Below, one piece after another: positions 45,832-53,343 of a stretch of 64,000 nt of DNA. Each line of letters starts with the position of its first letter. The first letter of the stretch is position 1. Both the position numbers and the translations under genes were made by a program. The stretch is from Mesonia profundi (GTDB lineage: Bacteria; Bacteroidota; Bacteroidia; Flavobacteriales; Flavobacteriaceae): the NCBI RefSeq assembly GCF_031085155.1, contig NZ_JAVHUL010000008.1:36898-100897 (forward strand). The letters run 5' to 3'. The notes beneath the pieces are model-generated. The model was not told the DNA's origin and searched no databases. It was given only the letters and a program-made list of their open reading frames with translations.

Positions 45832-47682
45832 TTATCTTCGGTTACGTCTTAACAACCACAATTTGGCATAACGCATAAAAACGGTATAACCTTGAATGTA
45901 AGAAATGGTGATTCCTACCACGCCGTCTCTAAACCCACCTTGTATAAAATAGTGTTTGGTAAAACTGTATAACGGTTTTAGAATAAAATGAAATGCAGTT
46001 AGTTTTCCCGTTTTTTTGTCGTAATCCTTGGCTTGCCACCAAGCATATTTGTTCATCTTTTCTAAGTAAAGATCTAATGAGATGTAAGTATCGTGATAAA
46101 ATTTGCTTTTTAAGCGGCCCACTTTTCCATTGGGTATAATTTCTTCGTGTACATTTTTATCTTCATACTTGCAAAAATCACGTTTAAATAGACGAATCAC
46201 TTTATCGTTTTTCCATCCGCTATACTTTACGTGTTCTCCCATAAAGTGATTTTTTCTACCAATCCAATATCCGACTGTATCATCTTTTGGGGGATTGGCC
46301 AACACACTTAAAATCTCATGTTTTAAAGGAACGGTAACGCGTTCATCGGCATCTACCAGAATAATCCATTTATGCGCTGCTTGTGGAATGGCCCAGTTTT
46401 TTTGAGAAGCAGAATAGCCGTATTCTCTTTGAATCACTCGGGTAGCTAAAGATTTAGCCTTCTCGTAAGTACCATCGGTGCTAAAACTATCTACTACCAA
46501 GATTTCATCAGCAAAATTAACAGATGCTATTACCTCTTCAATATTATGAATTTCATTCCCAACAGGGATGATGGCAGTTATTTTTTCTAAATGCGTAGGT
46601 TTTGTAAAGTTTGGCGCCTTTCGGTAACTTTTAAGTGTAAAATAATTAAGCCTATTTCTGATTTTTATCTTCCGAATAAAATTCAGCGGCTTTCTCTTTA
46701 ATCCAGATTTATCCTTATTTAAAAACTCAATTGAGGCATCCATAATACGTTCACTAGATTTTCCGTCATTATAAGGATGCAAATTATCGATAAAGGTTGC
46801 GAGCTTTTCCATGATTTTTTTTGGTCGGCTTAAACCATAGCTAATCGCTTCCTCAATTTTTGAGGCTTGGTCCACGTGAATCAAGTAATCGTGTTGAAAG
46901 GTATGTTTAAAAGTCACCACTGGCTTTTTTTGAAGCATAAACTCCTGAATCACCGATGTGGTATCAGAAAACAACAAATCTGATTTCTGAATAATAGGCA
47001 CAAGGTTGGTCGTATTGTAATAATTAAAATACTCGCCGTCTAAAGATTTCCATTTTTCCTTGATGTGTTCTGGCAATTTAGGATGCAGAACCATGGCAAA
47101 ATCATAACGTCCCGTTGCCGCCAATTCCTGAATCTTCAAAAATACATCTTGGTGATACGCCAAACTAAGTCGCTCTGTAAAAGTAGAGGCAATCATAATT
47201 TGTGGGCGTTCTTTATGTTCCACTTCTTCGGTGGTTACAGGAAATAAGCCATCTACTTTGCTCCATCCCGTTTCTTTCACTTCAAAATACTTGTATTTTT
47301 TGGCAAGTTGTTTAAAAACTTCAGTGGTGCTGGGACCTTGTGTACAATATAAATCAAAGAAACCCCGAATTCTAAAGTGGGCAAAAGTGTTGTGTTCCGG
47401 ACGTTTCTGTGAAAAGAAGCCATGAAAAACTTGCACTTTTATTCCGCTAAGAAAATCGGCTACATCATCTGTGGCGGTTAAAACAATATGAGGTTCGTAG
47501 GCTACAGCCTCCTCTATGTTAAGTAAATTTGTTCTCCCTGCTTCCTCTATAGCTTTTCGTCCTTCTGGTAAATCACTAAACCAAAACACTTCTTCTCCGC
47601 GTTTTAGGATCTCTTTCTCCAAAGGGATACCAATAGGAACGGCATAACTGTATGATATGTAAATTAAAAATTTATACTTCAT
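45832..47682 (-). CDS. Two-domain transferase: CDP-glycerol glycerophosphotransferase-like plus WaaE-like glycosyltransferase
   Basis: A 616-residue protein made of two domains usually found apart. Residues 1-345 resemble CDP-glycerol/CDP-ribitol polyol-phosphate transferases (TagB/TagF-like): VFHGFFSQKRP, LVLHPKLPEH-like FAMVLHPKLPEH, LFSDTTSVIQEFMLQKKPVVTF. Residues 368-616 are a GT2 of the WaaE/KdtX kind (ITAIIPVGNEIHNI, LVVDSFSTDGT, WIILVDADERV, YWIGRKNHFMG). The start overlaps the GT9 stop by 4 bases (ATGA). There is no membrane helix in the first half and a basic C-terminus. It probably decorates lipopolysaccharide core or a teichoic-acid-like polymer; acceptors are unknown. Confidence 0.85.
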   Translation of the reverse strand: MKYKFLIYISYSYAVPIGIPLEKEILKRGEEVFWFSDLPEGRKAIEEAGRTNLLNIEEAVAYEPHIVLTATDDVADFLSGIKVQVFHGFFSQKRPEHNTFAHFRIRGFFDLYCTQGPSTTEVFKQLAKKYKYFEVKETGWSKVDGLFPVTTEEVEHKERPQIMIASTFTERLSLAYHQDVFLKIQELAATGRYDFAMVLHPKLPEHIKEKWKSLDGEYFNYYNTTNLVPIIQKSDLLFSDTTSVIQEFMLQKKPVVTFKHTFQHDYLIHVDQASKIEEAISYGLSRPKKIMEKLATFIDNLHPYNDGKSSERIMDASIEFLNKDKSGLKRKPLNFIRKIKIRNRLNYFTLKSYRKAPNFTKPTHLEKITAIIPVGNEIHNIEEVIASVNFADEILVVDSFSTDGTYEKAKSLATRVIQREYGYSASQKNWAIPQAAHKWIILVDADERVTVPLKHEILSVLANPPKDDTVGYWIGRKNHFMGEHVKYSGWKNDKVIRLFKRDFCKYEDKNVHEEIIPNGKVGRLKSKFYHDTYISLDLYLEKMNKYAWWQAKDYDKKTGKLTAFHFILKPLYSFTKHYFIQGGFRDGVVGITISYIQGYTVFMRYAKLWLLRRNRR

Positions 47683-48737
47683 AGAGACAGGTTTGCAATA
47701 AAATCGTGTAGCGGTTGAACAATGTATGAAGGAGTAAATTTAAGATAATATTTGGAAGGCTTCTTTTTTGCGGCTACAAAATCTTCTTCTTGGTACGGGA
47801 TAAATTCTGAAAGATGTACCGCCTTGTGATTTTTATTTTCTTTTTCCCCAAACCAATTTTGCATCTTTAAACTGGGTGAGAAAATGGTAAATGTAGGAAT
47901 GTTTAAAGCTTTTGCCATATTAATGGCTCCGCCTTCATTCCCAATCATCGCATCACAATGGGAGGTAATGGCTAAAAATTCCCGTAAGCTCTTTCCAAAA
48001 ACCGAAAAGAAAATGCGTTTTTGAGTTATAGGCAGACAATGTTCATAAACTTCTCGCGCTTCTTTCTCTTGTTTGGGAATGTAATTAAATAGGAACTGAG
48101 CCTCCTTATTTTCTGCTACCAAACTATCTAGCAAGCTTGCCATATAATCTAGAGGATAGGTTTTCGCCTCGCTACTTCCCAAAACGCTCACCATAAATAA
48201 GGGTTTTTTAAAGTCGATGTTAGAAGTGGTTACATAGGCTTCCGCGGAAGCGATTTCAGCTTGGGTTAAATAGATTTTAGAGGTTATTTCCTGAAATGGA
48301 ATCTCCAAAAATTCCAATAATTTCAATCGGTTTTCAATAGCCAGACTACAATCGTGTTCAGGCTTTTTTAGACGCTCTAAAGTCTGCGTGTATAAAAATG
48401 CAGTGTGTTTTTTATGATAGGAAATTCTTTTGGGGGCTTTAGAAAAATAGCTCATCAAATTACTGCTAATCTTTCCGTAGACATCGATCACTACATCGTA
48501 TTTTGCTTTACGGATTTCTTTTAGGAACCTATAAAACTGTAGTTTACTTTGTTCCATTTCCGAAGAAAACAACACCAATTCATCTATAAAAGGATTGTTT
48601 TCCACCACCGGAACCGTGTGGCTGTTCACCAAATAATGCAATTCAGCAGAAGGATATTTTTTTTTAATGGCTTCACATAGAATAGAGGACGTAAGTACGT
48701 CTCCAATCATTTTCTGCTGAATTACAAGTACTTTCAT
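47679..48737 (-). CDS. Glycosyltransferase family 9 (heptosyltransferase-like)
   Basis: A 352-residue GT-B enzyme of the ADP-heptose:LPS heptosyltransferase family. It opens VLVIQQKMIGDVLTSSI, the classic acceptor-side motif, and near residue 260 has IGNEGGAINMAKALNIPTFTIF, the nucleotide-sugar site. It builds inner core on the cytoplasmic face of the inner membrane. The 14-bp palindrome at 48238-48251 lies inside and encodes part of ASAEA. It begins 1 bp after dapD and overlaps the fusion gene by 4 bases. Confidence 0.92.
   Translation of the reverse strand: MKVLVIQQKMIGDVLTSSILCEAIKKKYPSAELHYLVNSHTVPVVENNPFIDELVLFSSEMEQSKLQFYRFLKEIRKAKYDVVIDVYGKISSNLMSYFSKAPKRISYHKKHTAFLYTQTLERLKKPEHDCSLAIENRLKLLEFLEIPFQEITSKIYLTQAEIASAEAYVTTSNIDFKKPLFMVSVLGSSEAKTYPLDYMASLLDSLVAENKEAQFLFNYIPKQEKEAREVYEHCLPITQKRIFFSVFGKSLREFLAITSHCDAMIGNEGGAINMAKALNIPTFTIFSPSLKMQNWFGEKENKNHKAVHLSEFIPYQEEDFVAAKKKPSKYYLKFTPSYIVQPLHDFIANLSL
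48238..48251. repeat. 14-bp palindrome GCTTCCGCGGAAGC inside the GT9 gene
   Basis: Same core as at 7773-7788 and again translated as ASAEA in the host protein. A looser relative, CTTCCGCGGCAG, is at 38157-38168 in the nucleoid-associated protein gene. Confidence 0.8.
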
Positions 48738-48738
48738 A

Positions 48739-49554
48739 TTAAACGGCTACATCGTAAGTTCTTAAGGCGTCGTTTAAAGAGGTTTTTTTATTGGTGCTTT
48801 CTTTACGTTTTCCAATAATCAAAGCGCAAGGTACATTAAACTCTCCCGCAGGGAATTTTTTGGTATAACTACCAGGAATCACCACAGAACGAGCGGGAAC
48901 CACTCCTTTCATTTCTTTAGGCTCATCTCCAGTAACATCAATGATTTTTGTAGAAGCCGTTAAGACTACATTGGCTCCTAAAACCGCTTCTTTTTCTACA
49001 CGAATTCCTTCTACCACAATACATCTTGAGCCTAGAAAAGCATTGTCTTCTATAATTACGGGAGCGGCTTGTAAAGGCTCTAAAACGCCACCAATACCAA
49101 CGCCACCAGAGATATGTACGTTTTTACCAATTTGCGCACAGCTTCCTACCGTTGCCCAAGTATCTACCATCGTGCCTTCATCTACATAAGCGCCAATATT
49201 CACATAACTAGGCATTAAAATCACCCCGCTAGAAATATAAGCTCCGTGTCTCGCCACCGCATTAGGCACCACGCGAATTCCTTTTTCTCTATATCCTGTT
49301 TTTAAAGGCATTTTATCGTGGTATTCAAAAATACCGGCCTCTAAGGTTTCCATTTTTTGAATAGGGAAGTACAACACCACCGCTTTTTTTACCCATTCGT
49401 TCACTTGCCATCCGTCTGCAGTAGGTTGAGCGCAACGCAATTCTCCCGCATCAATTTTATTAATGACTTCTCTAATGCTTTTTTGTGTCGTTTCTTCTTT
49501 TAAAAGGTCTCGGTTTTCCCAAGCTTCCAATATATGTTGTTGTAAGTTTTTCAT
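48739..49554 (-). CDS. dapD: 2,3,4,5-tetrahydropyridine-2,6-dicarboxylate N-succinyltransferase
   Basis: DapD of lysine/meso-diaminopimelate synthesis, 271 residues, typical length. It transfers succinyl from succinyl-CoA to tetrahydrodipicolinate in the cytoplasm, feeding peptidoglycan cross-links. The left-handed beta-helix is seen from about 105 to 210 (GVILMPSYVNIGAYVDEG, TMVDTWATVGSCAQIG, HISGGVGIGGVLEP). PARSVVIPGSYTK and CALIIGKR are the C-terminal family blocks. It heads a minus-strand operon with the GT9 and fusion transferase genes (1-bp gap, then 4-base overlap). Confidence 0.96.
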   Translation of the reverse strand: MKNLQQHILEAWENRDLLKEETTQKSIREVINKIDAGELRCAQPTADGWQVNEWVKKAVVLYFPIQKMETLEAGIFEYHDKMPLKTGYREKGIRVVPNAVARHGAYISSGVILMPSYVNIGAYVDEGTMVDTWATVGSCAQIGKNVHISGGVGIGGVLEPLQAAPVIIEDNAFLGSRCIVVEGIRVEKEAVLGANVVLTASTKIIDVTGDEPKEMKGVVPARSVVIPGSYTKKFPAGEFNVPCALIIGKRKESTNKKTSLNDALRTYDVAV

Positions 49555-49620
49555 AGTTTCAAAATTTGGGGCTAAGATAAGGCTTCCATAGAATTATTAT
49601 AGCAATACTCCTAGAAGTCT

Positions 49621-49628
49621 TATCTTTG
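49621..49628 (+). promoter_or_regulatory. TAnnTTTG promoter element for ruvX
   Basis: TATCTTTG, 15 bases before the ruvX ATG. It lies in the 89-bp divergent gap shared with dapD, for which no comparable box is visible. Confidence 0.5.
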
Positions 49629-49643
49629 CCGAAAAAATAGTTG

Positions 49644-50054
49644 ATGGCAAGGATTCTAGCATTAGATTTTGGAACAAAGCGTACAGGCATAGCCGTAACC
49701 GATGAATTACAGATCATTGCCTCTGGATTAACCACGGTAGCGACCAAAGACTTAATGGCTTTTTTGAAAACCTATTTTGAAAAAGAAAAAGTAGAATTGA
49801 TGGTGGTGGGCGAGCCTACACAAAAAGATGGATCGGCCTCCCAGAGTGAAGTGTACATTCAGTCTTTTTTGGAAGAGTTTGCGAAGCAATTTCCGCAGAT
49901 GCCTGTAAAGAGAGAAGATGAGCGCTTTACCTCAAAAATGGCTTTTCAAACCATGATTGACAGCGGACTTAAAAAAAAGCAGCGTAGAAATAAAGCCTTG
50001 GTAGATGAAATAAGCGCGACTATCATACTTCAAAATTATCTTTATAATGCTTAG
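49644..50054 (+). CDS. ruvX: Holliday junction resolvase RuvX (YqgF family)
   Basis: A 136-residue RNase H-fold nuclease with the N-terminal motif ILALDFGTKRTGIAVTD (catalytic Asp in ALDFG), VVGEPTQKDG, DERFTSKMA (catalytic Glu) and VDEISATIILQNYL (final Asp). Members process Holliday junctions or, as YqgF, pre-16S rRNA. The ATG at 49644 is preferred to the TTG one codon before. It is the first of a plus-strand housekeeping series (ruvX, def, DUF5606, mazG), but a 514-bp repeat-rich gap separates it from def. Confidence 0.94.
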   Translation: MARILALDFGTKRTGIAVTDELQIIASGLTTVATKDLMAFLKTYFEKEKVELMVVGEPTQKDGSASQSEVYIQSFLEEFAKQFPQMPVKREDERFTSKMAFQTMIDSGLKKKQRRNKALVDEISATIILQNYLYNA

Positions 50055-50126
50055 TTTGAAATATGTTATTTCAAATTTATTTTTCATACCAACGCATCGA
50101 GTTTGTTTTCCTCAGCCTTACAACCT

Positions 50127-50242
50127 AATATCTAATATTAGTCGTGTCCGACTAAGATATAAGACCTACCCGTATCGAAACAATACGTTCGGGCGGGCCG
50201 CTGCGCTGAAAGAGATAAGACATAAGACTTGATTCTTAATAG
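50127..50242. repeat. Dispersed intergenic repeat, family B copy 3 (inverted)
   Basis: It contains TTAGTCGTGTCCGACTAAGA then TATAAGACCTACCCG, the reverse complement of the end blocks of copies 1 and 2. The first block is itself a dyad, TTAGTCG-TGTC-CGACTAA. GTTCGGGCGGGCC follows, then AAGAGATAAGACATAAGAC. Confidence 0.75.
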
Positions 50243-50535
50243 CCTGATAATTAGATTGAATTGATTAAGCATTCGTATTAATTTTTAAATTTCAATGCTA
50301 AACTTAATAGCAAGCTGTCACTTAATAAAAAACCTCTAAACGCCTTTTATATTTGAATCAACAGAATTCTGTAATGTTTTAATCGGACACTAATGATCTA
50401 ATATCTAAAACCTAATCTAGGCTTCGATATAATTTTTTTCAAAAATCACTCAGCCACCAAGTAGCATTTTCAAATTAGCACATTATCCGCATCAACCTAT
50501 AAACAGTTTCCTTTTAATATAAAGTTTCAAATCCT

Positions 50536-50543
50536 TACCTTTG
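50536..50543 (+). promoter_or_regulatory. TAnnTTTG promoter element for def
   Basis: TACCTTTG, 25 bases before the def ATG at 50569, at the end of the long repeat-filled gap. Confidence 0.5.
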
Positions 50544-50568
50544 CAAAAGAATTAAAGAAATACGTAGT

Positions 50569-51159
50569 ATGATTTTACCTATAGTAGCTTACGGGGACCC
50601 CGTTTTAAAGAAGAAAGCTAAAGATATACCTGAAGATTATCCCAAATTAAAAGAGCTGATTGAAAATATGTGGGAGACGATGTACGGAGCTTACGGAGTA
50701 GGCTTAGCCGCGCCGCAAGTGGGACTTCCTATACGTATGTTTATCATAGATCCTTCTCCTTTTGCGGAAGATGAAGATTTATCTGAAGACAATAAAAAGC
50801 AGCTTCAGGGGTTAAAGAAAGTGTTTATGAATCCGCAGATTCTAGAAGAAATAGGGGATGAGTGGGCTTTTAATGAAGGCTGCTTAAGTATTCCTGAAGT
50901 GCGGGAAGATGTGTTTAGACAACCTAAGATCACCATTGAATATTACGATGAGAACTTTAAAAAGCACACCGAAGAGTATTCGGGATTAGCGGCAAGAGTG
51001 ATTCAGCATGAATACGATCACATTGAAGGAATCTTGTTTACAGACAAGCTTTCTACGCTTAAAAAGAGACTGATAAAAGGAAAATTAGAGAATATTTCTA
51101 AAGGGAAAATAAGTATAGATTATAGAATGCGTTTCCCTAAAATGAAAAAAGGGCGCTAA
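50569..51159 (+). CDS. def: Peptide deformylase
   Basis: A 196-residue cytoplasmic metalloenzyme that removes the formyl group from new N-termini. All three motifs are intact: GVGLAAPQVG (44-52), EGCLSIPE with metal ligand C105, and QHEYDHIEG with H147, E148 and H151. An insertion of about 15 acidic residues (DPSPFAEDEDLSEDN) after motif I is a feature of Bacteroidota deformylases. The DUF5606 gene follows after 60 bp and probably shares the transcript. Confidence 0.97.
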   Translation: MILPIVAYGDPVLKKKAKDIPEDYPKLKELIENMWETMYGAYGVGLAAPQVGLPIRMFIIDPSPFAEDEDLSEDNKKQLQGLKKVFMNPQILEEIGDEWAFNEGCLSIPEVREDVFRQPKITIEYYDENFKKHTEEYSGLAARVIQHEYDHIEGILFTDKLSTLKKRLIKGKLENISKGKISIDYRMRFPKMKKGR

Positions 51160-51219
51160 AACTTTTGTGATTACCTACAGAGGTTAGATATTTGCCACCC
51201 AAAAAATAAATAGAAGAAG

Positions 51220-51666
51220 ATGAGTTTAGATAAAGTATTAGCAATTTCAGGAAAGCCAGGATTATATGAATTGAAAGCACAAACCAGAGGAGGTTTTGTG
51301 GCAGAGTCTTTAGCAGACGGTAAAAAATTATCGGTATCTGTAAGACACAATGTGAGTATGTTAAGTGAAATTGCGATTTACACCTATACAGAAGAAGTTC
51401 CGTTAAAGGATGTATTTCAAAAAATAGCAGAGAAAGAAGATGGAAAAGAGGCGATTAGCCACAAAGAGTCGAAAGCAAAATTAGAAGAATACTTTAAAGA
51501 AATTTTACCAGAATACGATGAAGACCGTGTTTATGTGAGTGATATCAAGAAAGTATTCCAATGGTATAATCTTTTGATAGGAGCAGGAATGAATGATTTC
51601 TCTGTTTCAGAAAAAGAGACTAAAGAAGAAGAGGTGAAAGAAGAAGCTTCAGCAAAAGAAGAATAA
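51220..51666 (+). CDS. DUF5606 family protein
   Basis: A 148-residue small cytoplasmic protein found in Bacteroidota. MSLDKVLAISGKPGLYELKAQTRGGFV is seen as two adjoining blocks (LDKVLAISGKPGLYEL and TRGGFVAESL), then LSVSVRHNVSMLSEIAIYT and KKVFQWYNLLIGAG. The C-terminal 20 residues are an acidic Glu/Lys tail. Function is unknown. Its place next to def and before mazG is an order I know from other flavobacteria, which hints at a translation or housekeeping role, no more. Confidence 0.88.
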   Translation: MSLDKVLAISGKPGLYELKAQTRGGFVAESLADGKKLSVSVRHNVSMLSEIAIYTYTEEVPLKDVFQKIAEKEDGKEAISHKESKAKLEEYFKEILPEYDEDRVYVSDIKKVFQWYNLLIGAGMNDFSVSEKETKEEEVKEEASAKEE

Positions 51667-51690
51667 ACTTTTCTTAGATTATACAAAGGA

Positions 51691-51718
51691 AGCCTTGTTG
51701 AGAAACAGGGCTTTTTTT
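51691..51718 (+). terminator. Intrinsic terminator after the DUF5606 gene
   Basis: AGCCTTGTT (51691-51699) pairs with AACAGGGCT (51704-51712) with one G-T pair and a 4-nt loop, followed by a T7 run. Confidence 0.88.
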
Positions 51719-51727
51719 CATGCTATA

Positions 51728-51862
51728 ATTTAGTCGTGTCCGACTAAGATGTAAGACCTGCCCGTCCCAACGTATCATCCGGGCGGGCCCGTCCCAACGG
51801 ATCATACGGGCAGACGCTATAAGACAATAGGCGTAAGATTTAATCAGACGCTAATGGCTATA
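51728..51862. repeat. Dispersed intergenic repeat, family B copy 4 (inverted)
   Basis: It has TTTAGTCGTGTCCGACTAAG then TGTAAGACCTGCCCG, as in copy 3. Next comes an internal duplication (CGTCCCAACGTATCATCCGG and CGTCCCAACGGATCATACGG), then GCGTAAGATTTAATCAGACG. Confidence 0.75.
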
Positions 51863-51892
51863 ATTCACTAAATATAATTGGTCACGGGCATA

Positions 51893-51906
51893 CTTCCGCG
51901 AAAGCG
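51893..51906. repeat. Degenerate copy of the GC-rich palindrome
   Basis: CTTCCGCGAAAGCG differs from the perfect form at one inner position per arm. It is intergenic, 107 bp before mazG. A matching TTCCGCGAAAGCG is at 18911-18923, inside the last codons of the FAD oxidoreductase gene. Confidence 0.6.
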
Positions 51907-52012
51907 TAGTAAATTAAAATAGCAAGTCAAGCAAAATAGAATCATTCCCATCCCGAATGGCACCGATAATTTATTGAAAAATGTCTACATTTAAGGTCTT
52001 AAACCCCAACTT

Positions 52013-52786
52013 ATGAATACCAGAGAACAACAATTAAAAGCTCTTGACAGACTGCTTACGATTATGGACGAATTGCGAGAACAATGTCCTTGGGACCGCA
52101 AACAAACCTTAGAAAGTCTTCGCCACCTTACCATAGAGGAGACCTATGAGCTGGGGGATGCCATTCTAGACCAAGACTTAGAAGAAGTGAAAAAAGAACT
52201 CGGCGACGTATTGTTACATATTGTATTTTATGCAAAAATAGGAAGTGAAAAGAAGGCTTTTGATATTGGAGATGTAGCAAATAGCATCTGTGAGAAACTC
52301 ATCACTAGGCATCCTCATATTTATGGCGACGTAAAAGTAGCCGATGAAGAGGAAGTAAAACGAAATTGGGAAAAGATAAAACTGAAAGAAGGCAAAAAAA
52401 GTGTCTTGGAGGGTGTGCCTCGTTCTCTGCCCGCATTGGTGAAAGCAAGTAGAATTCAAGAGAAAGTTTCTGGCGTTGGTTTTGATTGGGAAGAACCGCA
52501 ACAGGTTTTTGAAAAGGTGAAGGAAGAGTTGGAGGAGTTACAGCAAGAGGTAAATAGCGAAAATCAAGATCTTATGGAAGCCGAATTTGGGGATGTGTTG
52601 TTTTCCATGATTAATTACGCTCGATTCTTAAAGGTTAATCCAGAAAACGCTTTAGAACGGACCAATAAAAAATTTATTAAAAGATTTCAATACCTAGAAA
52701 GCAAAGCCAAAGAAAGCGGAAAAGAGCTAAAAGACATGAGTTTAACCGAAATGGATGTCTTTTGGGAAGAAGCTAAAACCTTATAA
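52013..52786 (+). CDS. mazG: Nucleoside triphosphate pyrophosphohydrolase MazG
   Basis: A 257-residue cytoplasmic all-alpha NTP pyrophosphohydrolase that clears non-canonical or excess NTPs. Both MazG domains are present: the first with CPWDRKQTLESLRHLTIEE and KKELGDVLLHIVFYA (E-x2-E..E-x2-D pattern), the second with VKEELEELQQEV and EAEFGDVLFSMINYARF. KASRIQEKVSGVGFDW bridges them. The length is typical of E. coli-type MazG. The SRPBCC gene follows after 9 bp, so they are cotranscribed. The chromosomal setting with def and ruvX argues against a toxin-antitoxin role. Confidence 0.95.
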   Translation: MNTREQQLKALDRLLTIMDELREQCPWDRKQTLESLRHLTIEETYELGDAILDQDLEEVKKELGDVLLHIVFYAKIGSEKKAFDIGDVANSICEKLITRHPHIYGDVKVADEEEVKRNWEKIKLKEGKKSVLEGVPRSLPALVKASRIQEKVSGVGFDWEEPQQVFEKVKEELEELQQEVNSENQDLMEAEFGDVLFSMINYARFLKVNPENALERTNKKFIKRFQYLESKAKESGKELKDMSLTEMDVFWEEAKTL

Positions 52787-52795
52787 AATAAAATC

Positions 52796-53251
52796 ATGGA
52801 ACAAAAAGTAATTCAGAATACAATCAACATCAAAGCTACTCCTTCTCAAATTTGGGACGTGCTAACCTTATCTGAGCATACTCAAAAATATATGTTTGGT
52901 TGTAAAGTGGCTTCCACTTGGGAAGAAGGCGCGCTTTTAAAGTGGGAAATGATGCATGAAGGAAAACTGATAACCCCGGTAGAAGGTTTTATTCTTAGCA
53001 TAGAAAAACCTTGGATGCTCACCTATACCGTGATAGATCCTTATGCAGATTATGAACACACTATCGAAAATCATTTGCATGTCACCTATTACATTCAGGC
53101 GATTAATGAGGAAGAATGTGAGTTGCGTATAAGTCAGTATGGATTTGAAACGGTTGCCAACGGAGAACAGCGCTATGAAGAAATCTATAATGACGGTAGA
53201 GGTTGGGAATCTATCATTCAACAAATAAAACAAATCGCTGAAGCTTGTTAG
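52796..53251 (+). CDS. SRPBCC / AHSA1-like protein
   Basis: A 151-residue cytoplasmic protein of the START/SRPBCC ligand-binding fold. IQNTINIKATPSQIWDVLT is the first strand and helix, followed by KYMFGCKVASTWEEGALLKWEM, and a C-terminal helix starts near NDGRGWESIIQQIKQIAEA. The Aha1-C-like subgroup has no common activity, so function is unassigned. It lies 9 bp behind mazG and before the M1 peptidase gene, which is 92 bp further. Confidence 0.82.
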   Translation: MEQKVIQNTINIKATPSQIWDVLTLSEHTQKYMFGCKVASTWEEGALLKWEMMHEGKLITPVEGFILSIEKPWMLTYTVIDPYADYEHTIENHLHVTYYIQAINEEECELRISQYGFETVANGEQRYEEIYNDGRGWESIIQQIKQIAEAC

Positions 53252-53343
53252 CTAAAACTTTTATAAGTATTTTTTCGTAAGTTATAACGAGAATAAAGAC
53301 TTATAGCTTAACTCATTCGCTTTCTATATAAAACAAGAACTCT

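Larger units (their letters stand above)
50055..50568. other. Gene-free intergenic region, 514 bp
   Basis: It holds an inverted family B repeat (50127-50242), a shorter B-like segment (about 50379-50418: TTTTAATCGGACACTAATG, then TCTAATATCTAAAACC), a CAAATTAGCACATTA fragment common in flavobacterial spacers (50473-50487), and the def promoter (50536-50543). The 61-residue frame across 50047-50232 is an open stretch in the repeat and is not supported. Confidence 0.6.
51667..52012. other. Gene-free intergenic region, 346 bp
   Basis: It contains the terminator after the DUF5606 gene (51691-51718), an inverted family B repeat (51728-51862) and a degenerate copy of the GC-rich palindrome (51893-51906). 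No promoter box of the TAnnTTTG kind is obvious before mazG. Confidence 0.6.

Noticed and set aside
50047..50232. 61-residue frame after ruvX
   Set aside because: It overlaps the ruvX end and runs through an inverted family B repeat; the codons follow the repeat sequence.
52013..52786. MazG as part of a toxin-antitoxin or phage-defence locus
   Set aside because: It has two full MazG domains and sits in a housekeeping run (def, DUF5606, SRPBCC) with no mazEF or defence genes.
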